A stretch of 8,743 nucleotides of DNA, from assembly GCA_016198885.1 (NCBI GenBank), contig JACQHV010000256.1:1-8743 (forward strand), given 5' to 3'. Within the stretch, counting starts at the first letter, position 1. Each line of letters starts with the position of its first letter. This document shows positions 5,289-8,743 of the stretch, piece by piece. Source of the DNA: Gammaproteobacteria bacterium. Lineage in GTDB: Bacteria > Pseudomonadota > Gammaproteobacteria > Eutrophobiales > Eutrophobiaceae. Below the pieces are notes generated by a model, which was not told the origin of the DNA, did not search any database, and saw only the letters and a program-made list of their open reading frames with translations. The translations under genes were made by a program, and so were the position numbers.

Positions 5289-7610
5289 ATGTTAAAAAAT
5301 TGCTATTCCAGAATTACTTATTGTAGTGCAGTTCTATTAATAACCATGATTAACAGCGACGCCCTGGCTGAAAGCGAAGCCATCCAGACAGAAGAAGAGA
5401 TAGTGGTTATCGGTGTTACACCAACGCATGGCGTCAATCTCCCCATAGAACTAATCCCGTATTCGGTTCAGTCTGCCACCAGCGAAGACCTGGATAGTGC
5501 GCAGAGTTTTGACCTCAGTGACTTTATGAACCGTAATCTGGGCAGCATCAGCATCAATGAAGCCCAGAATAATCCCCTGCAACCGGATGTGCAGTATCGT
5601 GGTTTCACTGCATCACCCCTGCTCGGTCTGCCGCAGGGTATTGCAGTCTATCAAAATGGCGTACGTATTAATGAACCCTTTGGCGATACCATAAACTGGG
5701 ACTTGATCCCTGAATCAGCCATCAGCAGTATTAATCTGATTGGCGGATCCAACCCTCTATTCGGTCTTAATACCCTGGGCGGCGCATTATCAATTACGAC
5801 CAAAAACGGTTTTACACATCCCGATCATGGGGCCGAGGCCTACGGCGGTTCATTTGAACGTATCGTAACCAGTATTGAAAGCGGGAATAACAACGGCAAC
5901 TGGGGATATTTTTTTACCGGCAGTTATTTTGAGGAAGACGGCTGGCGAGATGATTCCGAATCAGACGCCCTTAATGCCTTTGGCACACTCAGCTGGCGTA
6001 ATGACGTTAGTACCCTGGATCTCAGTCTCTCGCACGGTGATACGGAACTCAGGGGTAACGGCCCGCTACCCATCCAGCTCCTGGAAATTGATCGCGATAC
6101 CATTTTCACCTCTCCCGATATCACAGAAAACAATATGGTCATGCTCAATCTGGAAGGCTCTCACTGGCTCAAAGATACAATCCTGTTATCCGGTAATGTG
6201 TTCTATCGAACCAATGATGCAGACTCGTTTAACGGGGACGGCACGGAATTTGTGGAATGTACATCTGATCCTGGTTTCCTCTGTGAGGAAGATGATTTAA
6301 CTGATCCTATCGAAGATCAAAATGGAAATATGATCCCGGCAGGAAACGATGCAATTAATAACATCAGCAGACGTGAACAGGAAGGTTTTGGCGCAACCTT
6401 GCAGACCACTTTTATAAATGATCTGTTTGAACATCAGAACCAGGCCATTATCGGTACAAGCTACAGTCAGGGACTGGCGGATTTCGATTCGCAGGTTGAG
6501 ATCGCCTTTCACAATCCGGACAGGAGTACTACAGGGACCGGTTTGTTTGTACCTGATGAAAGTACTGTAATTAAAACCCATACCCGCAGTTGGGCGATTT
6601 ATTTCACAGATACCTTTTCCATTACAGAAACCCTGGCGCTTACCTTGTCCGGACGCTACAACAACACCCATGTCGTTATTGGTGATCGCAATTCAATCAA
6701 TCCAAGCCCTGAATTGAATGGTGAACATGACTACCAGCGCTTTAATCCTGCGGCCGGCTTCACCTGGCAATTCAATCCGGAAATATCCATGTACGCAAGT
6801 TACAGTGAATCATCCCGCGCACCCACGCCCATCGAACTTGCCTGTGCTGATCCCGATGCCCCCTGTAATCTGCCCAATGCCTTCCTGGCTGATCCGCCAC
6901 TGGATCAGGTGGTATCTGAAAGCTGGGAGACCGGACTGCGCGGCAGTTTTGGCGCATCAACCATCTGGAATCTGGGTGTGTTCCGGACAGAAAACAAGGA
7001 TGACATCATTTTTATCAGCACGGGCGGCGTCTCGGCAAATGAAGGATTCTTTGACAATATCGGTGAAACAGAACGCCTGGGTTTGGAAGCTGGTATAAAC
7101 GGTATCTGGAATGATCTGGACTGGTTCCTGAATTATTCCTTCGTGAATGCAACATTTGAAACGGATTTTCTGGTCAGCAGTCCCAATCATCCATTCGCCA
7201 TCGATACGGATGGCGATACGGTGGGCGACAGTATTCAGGTACGTGATGGCGATCGTATACCTGGCATCCCGCAACATAATTTCAAAATTGGCGGAGACTA
7301 TGCAATGACACCAAAATTCAGTATCGGTGGTGATCTTGTCTATAACAGCAATCAATACCTGCGCGGTGATGAGGCCAATCTGCTGGATACCATAGATGGT
7401 TATGCCGTGGTGAATATCCGCGGAAGCTATCAATACAACCAGTATGTCAGCTTCTTCGCACGAATAAATAACTTACTTGATAGCGATTACGAGACCTTTG
7501 GTCTGCTGGGTGATCCCGAGGAAGTCCTGGGCCCGGCTTTTGATGATCCAAGATTTCTGGCGCCTGGTGCGCCAATTTCCGGATTTATAGGAATAACAAT
7601 CAGTATTTAA
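5289..7610 (+). CDS. TonB-dependent outer-membrane receptor
   Basis: This is a 773-residue TonB-gated beta-barrel transporter of unknown substrate. Its signal peptide is residues 1-27 (cleavage after DALA), followed by a TonB box, EIVVIG (37-42). The plug domain runs to about residue 175, with DLSDFMNRNLGSI, DVQYRGFTASPLLGLPQGI, VYQNGVRINEPFGD and a NTLGGALSITTKNG end. The remainder is a barrel of alternating strands with ASYSESSRAPTPIEL in its middle and NNLLDSDYETFG near the end. Two predicted outer loops carry close cysteine pairs (ECTSDPGFLC, ACADPDAPC) likely to form disulfides. Another loop is Asp/Gly-rich (DTDGDTVGD, 7203-7229), resembling a Ca2+-binding turn. The C-terminus is ...GFIGITISI, ending in Ile rather than the usual Phe. 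The architecture resembles siderophore/vitamin receptors, but no ligand gene is adjacent; metal complexes or another ligand cannot be told apart. It is probably its own transcription unit, as it ends in a strong terminator. Confidence 0.93.
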   Translation: MLKNCYSRITYCSAVLLITMINSDALAESEAIQTEEEIVVIGVTPTHGVNLPIELIPYSVQSATSEDLDSAQSFDLSDFMNRNLGSISINEAQNNPLQPDVQYRGFTASPLLGLPQGIAVYQNGVRINEPFGDTINWDLIPESAISSINLIGGSNPLFGLNTLGGALSITTKNGFTHPDHGAEAYGGSFERIVTSIESGNNNGNWGYFFTGSYFEEDGWRDDSESDALNAFGTLSWRNDVSTLDLSLSHGDTELRGNGPLPIQLLEIDRDTIFTSPDITENNMVMLNLEGSHWLKDTILLSGNVFYRTNDADSFNGDGTEFVECTSDPGFLCEEDDLTDPIEDQNGNMIPAGNDAINNISRREQEGFGATLQTTFINDLFEHQNQAIIGTSYSQGLADFDSQVEIAFHNPDRSTTGTGLFVPDESTVIKTHTRSWAIYFTDTFSITETLALTLSGRYNNTHVVIGDRNSINPSPELNGEHDYQRFNPAAGFTWQFNPEISMYASYSESSRAPTPIELACADPDAPCNLPNAFLADPPLDQVVSESWETGLRGSFGASTIWNLGVFRTENKDDIIFISTGGVSANEGFFDNIGETERLGLEAGINGIWNDLDWFLNYSFVNATFETDFLVSSPNHPFAIDTDGDTVGDSIQVRDGDRIPGIPQHNFKIGGDYAMTPKFSIGGDLVYNSNQYLRGDEANLLDTIDGYAVVNIRGSYQYNQYVSFFARINNLLDSDYETFGLLGDPEEVLGPAFDDPRFLAPGAPISGFIGITISI

Positions 7611-7652
7611 ATAAACGACTCACTCATGACCTCCCTGAGCAGTCGTATCTTG

Positions 7653-7680
7653 ACGGGCACAAAAATGTGCCCGTTTTTTT
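7653..7680 (+). terminator. Intrinsic terminator after the TonB receptor
   Basis: A perfect 9-bp stem, ACGGGCACA (7653-7661) and TGTGCCCGT (7666-7674), with an AAAA loop, runs directly into seven Ts (7674-7680). This is a textbook Rho-independent terminator 42 bp after the receptor stop. Confidence 0.93.
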
Positions 7681-7741
7681 ATTCTTATTTTATTACTGTT
7701 AGCCAATTCTCCATTTTGTAAAATAAAAAAATCATTCATAT

Positions 7742-7757
7742 TGTGATGTAAATCACC
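7742..7757. promoter_or_regulatory. CRP/FNR-family-like binding site
   Basis: TGTGATGTAAATCACC fits the CRP pattern TGTGA-N6-TCACA at 9 of 10 positions. Its core, GTGAT-4 bp-ATCAC, is perfectly symmetric. It is centred about 78 bp before the predicted transcription start of the downstream secreted-protein gene, in the range used for activation from upstream. A CRP-family protein (CRP, FNR or a relative) is the natural candidate regulator, but none is encoded here. Confidence 0.6.
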
Positions 7758-7792
7758 ATTTATTTCATGTTTTAAATAAAATCGTGATTTAC
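7748..7792. repeat. Long imperfect inverted repeat in the promoter region
   Basis: The left arm (7748-7765, starting GTAAATCAC) pairs with the right arm (7774-7792, ending GTGATTTAC) apart from one mismatch and one inserted base, around an 8-base loop (CATGTTTT). The outer 9 bp are perfect. The left arm overlaps the CRP-like site, so the right arm carries a second half-site in inverted orientation. It lies upstream of the predicted promoter, so it should act as DNA (operator pair or cruciform) and not in the mRNA. Confidence 0.55.
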
Positions 7793-7821
7793 TTGGCAAT
7801 ATAAATATTTATGAATATATT
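7793..7821 (+). promoter_or_regulatory. Predicted sigma70 promoter of the small secreted protein gene
   Basis: TTGGCA (7793-7798) and TATATT (7816-7821) are separated by exactly 17 bp, each 5 of 6 to consensus, in very AT-rich DNA. The expected start is near 7828, giving a leader of about 55 nt. It lies directly after the inverted repeat and CRP-like site. Confidence 0.6.
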
Positions 7822-7869
7822 TTTTGTTGTATTCTCCAACCAGTAAAGAAATTATTCACTATCTTTATT

Positions 7870-7875
7870 AGGAGG
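7870..7875 (+). promoter_or_regulatory. Strong ribosome-binding site deciding the start
   Basis: AGGAGG is followed by two in-frame ATGs, at 7877 and 7883. The first is only one base from the site, too close for initiation. The second has a 7-nt spacer and begins a typical signal peptide (MKTWIIG), so 7883 is the start. Confidence 0.8.
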
Positions 7876-7882
7876 GATGTTT

Positions 7883-8272
7883 ATGAAAACCTGGATTATA
7901 GGTATTAGTCTTATGCTAGTTTCCGGTATCGCTAATGCAGCATGCAATACTGGAAGTCTTGATGGTACATCGAAAGTATTCTTTAGTATTGCTGATAGCG
8001 ATTCATTATCCTGGCAGAGATGCACATTGGTTGTAGCCAAGAAAGGTGTCATTGCCACATCATCTGTCTGCACATCAAATGAAGGAACCGAACAAACTGT
8101 CAGTAGCGGCAACTTCACCATCGCAAGCAGTTGCAGCATGACTGGAGAAATTGTTCTTGGTAGTGATACTCTGACAATTGTTGACGGGCAGATTACCAGG
8201 AACAAATTTAACTTCTCAGGTGTCGGGCTTACCACTGAGGGATTATTTACATTTGACGGTATTGTGCAGTAA
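7883..8272 (+). CDS. Small secreted four-cysteine protein, unknown function
   Basis: The 129-residue product has a Sec signal peptide (residues 1-19; MKTW, hydrophobic IIGISLMLVSGI, cleavage after ANA), leaving a mature protein of about 110 residues. That is rich in Ser, Thr, Gly and predicted beta strands, with four cysteines (21, 47, 63, 84) that could form two disulfides, as expected for a periplasmic or exported protein. The sequence before Cys21 (NAA) does not fit a lipobox, so a lipoprotein is unlikely. I do not recognise a family. The C-terminal half (GEIVLGSDTLTIVDGQIT..KFNFSG) reads like short repeated beta hairpins. The gene stands alone: own promoter, CRP-like site, very strong Shine-Dalgarno and own terminator. 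This suggests a regulated, highly expressed product. The antisense ORF at 7852-8235 has no signal or RBS support. Confidence 0.82.
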   Translation: MKTWIIGISLMLVSGIANAACNTGSLDGTSKVFFSIADSDSLSWQRCTLVVAKKGVIATSSVCTSNEGTEQTVSSGNFTIASSCSMTGEIVLGSDTLTIVDGQITRNKFNFSGVGLTTEGLFTFDGIVQ

Positions 8273-8325
8273 ATAAAGCCAGTTTATTCAGCTGCATCTG
8301 ATATTGTAGTTTCAAGATCAACAAT

Positions 8326-8359
8326 AAAAAACCCATTCTGCAAAGGCATGGGTTTTTTT
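8326..8359. terminator. Intrinsic terminator after the secreted protein gene
   Basis: The 11-base arms AAAAAACCCAT (8326-8336) and ATGGGTTTTTT (8348-8358) form a hairpin with an 11-base loop and end in seven Ts (8353-8359). The A-run on the left makes it potentially bidirectional. It lies about 53 bp after the stop codon. Confidence 0.85.
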
Positions 8360-8438
8360 ATTCCCGATGATAGGGTAAATTATCGCGATGTATCGATGGA
8401 TATGTGATCCAAATCGTGCCATGGTAATGGTTCAATTA

Positions 8439-8517
8439 GTCATCCCGAACGGATGTAAGTGATCTTCAGACTACATAAAGACAAGATTTCTCAGCCACAT
8501 CGTGGCTTCGAAATGAC
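8439..8517. mobile_element. 79-bp palindromic, MITE-like intergenic repeat
   Basis: The ends GTCATCCCGAA (8439-8449) and TTCGAAATGAC (8507-8517) are inverted repeats matching at 9 of 11 positions. Inside, near the right end, is a small hairpin, GCCAC-ATC-GTGGC (8494-8506). From memory, GTCATTCCGA...GAAATGAC repeats with a central GACTACATA-like segment are dispersed in many bacterial genomes as non-coding, probably non-autonomous elements. No ORF is present. No clear target-site duplication is visible. Confidence 0.5.
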
Positions 8518-8554
8518 ATCGTTTCTATTTTGAGTTTCAAACTGAGTTACTTCC

Positions 8555-8575
8555 GGTACCGGAGAGAGGACTCGA
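8555..8575 (-). repeat. Displaced copy of the tRNA 3' end (candidate attachment site)
   Basis: These 21 bases match the 3' end of the tRNA gene at the right edge (8712-8732) at 20 positions, in direct orientation and 157 bp apart. The copy spans the acceptor 3' strand, the T-stem 3' strand and most of the T-loop, then diverges abruptly. Position 8554 is C instead of T, so the CCA end is not kept. Direct repeats of a tRNA 3' end are the usual mark of tyrosine-recombinase integration (attL/attR). A leftover of a duplicated tRNA is the alternative. Confidence 0.6.
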
Positions 8576-8680
8576 CAAATCCATCGGGAATGGATTTGGA
8601 CGTGCGCAGCACGCCCGAAGGGCTGCTACCAGGGAGGGTAGCAGTCAGCCCCGACCCACTCTTTGCGTAATGCGTGGGTC
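8576..8680. other. Cluster of four perfect hairpins between the two tRNA 3' ends
   Basis: Four successive perfect stems fill this stretch. They are CAAATCCAT/ATGGATTTG (8576-8598, 5-base loop); CGTGC/GCACG (8601-8613, 3-base loop); CTGCTACC/GGTAGCAG (8623-8644, 6-base loop, extendable by GGG/CCC across a bulge); and GACCCAC/GTGGGTC (8653-8680, 14-base loop). No T-tract follows any of them, so they are not ordinary terminators, and no ORF is supported. It could be a structured RNA, a recombination substrate or a dispersed palindromic repeat. With 8360-8438 and 8681-8710, where I see nothing, this accounts for the gene-free right end. Confidence 0.55.
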
Positions 8681-8710
8681 ATGATGATGCAAAAATTTCC
8701 TGAATATCTT

Positions 8711-8743
8711 TGGTGCCGGAGAGAGGACTCGAACCTCCGACCC
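8711..8743 (-). tRNA. tRNA gene, 3' end only (isotype undetermined)
   Basis: Read on the minus strand, this ends in an encoded CCA (8713-8711) preceded by discriminator A, an acceptor strand CTCCGGC, and a T-arm GGAGG-TTCGAGT-CCTCT with the invariant TTC.A loop. GGGTC precedes it, as in class I variable loops. The acceptor implies a 5' end GCCGGAG with a G1-C72 pair. The anticodon is outside the window. The short variable loop argues against Leu and Ser, and G1-C72 argues against Pro; Thr is one fitting possibility but is not proven. Confidence 0.88.

Noticed and set aside
6297..6671. Antisense ORF within the TonB receptor gene (similar ones at 6957-7433 and 1664-2098)
   Set aside because: Each lies wholly opposite a confidently identified gene and shows no independent motif or start signal.
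7852..8235. Antisense ORF over the small secreted protein gene
   Set aside because: No ribosome-binding site or recognisable domain; the sense gene has a signal peptide, promoter, RBS and terminator.
8403..8418. Second CRP-like site (TGTGA-N6-TCGTG)
   Set aside because: The right half matches only 2 of 5 bases and there is no gene downstream to regulate.
8576..8680. Hairpin cluster as a CRISPR array or integron attC site
   Set aside because: The stems differ in sequence from each other with no regular repeat-spacer spacing, and no attC core-site pattern is visible.
8711..8743. Calling the edge tRNA as proline because of its T-arm similarity to bacterial tRNA-Pro
   Set aside because: The acceptor strand implies G1-C72, whereas bacterial tRNA-Pro has C1-G72; the anticodon is not in the window.

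Overview
The window looks like chromosomal DNA of a Gram-negative proteobacterium, probably a gammaproteobacterium with one-carbon (C1) metabolism. The evidence is a divergent fchA/mtdA pair (methenyl-H4F cyclohydrolase and NADP-dependent methylene-H4F/H4MPT dehydrogenase, as in methylotrophs and methanotrophs), a TonB-dependent outer-membrane receptor, a Sel1-SPOR envelope protein and a nadC end of ordinary proteobacterial type. The assignment rests on remembered family sequences; no search was possible.

Left part (1-2426): the 3' portion of nadC (NAD synthesis) converges on fchA (minus strand). fchA and mtdA diverge from a 231-bp intergenic region holding candidate promoters for both directions and two adjacent small palindromes just upstream of mtdA. 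Together the two enzymes interconvert methylene-, methenyl- and formyl-tetrahydrofolate, supplying the serine cycle and biosynthesis.

Middle (2428-5108): one base after mtdA starts a secreted protein with about five Sel1 repeats and a C-terminal SPOR-like domain, probably periplasmic and peptidoglycan-associated. Two adjacent genes of unknown function follow. They are clear paralogues, aligning without gaps over 237 residues at about 41% identity by hand count, and are separated by 3 bp. I do not recognise the family; this is the best candidate for something undescribed.

Right part (5289-8272): a TonB-dependent receptor closed by a strong intrinsic terminator. An AT-rich regulatory region follows with a CRP/FNR-family-like palindrome, an imperfect long inverted repeat and a good -35/-10 promoter. 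It drives a single small secreted four-cysteine protein of unknown function, which has its own terminator.

Right edge (8360-8743): no protein gene. It holds a 79-bp palindromic, MITE-like repeat, a displaced copy of a tRNA 3' end, a cluster of four perfect hairpins, and the 3' end of a real tRNA gene on the minus strand cut by the window edge. This resembles a small mobile or attachment-site remnant next to a tRNA gene.
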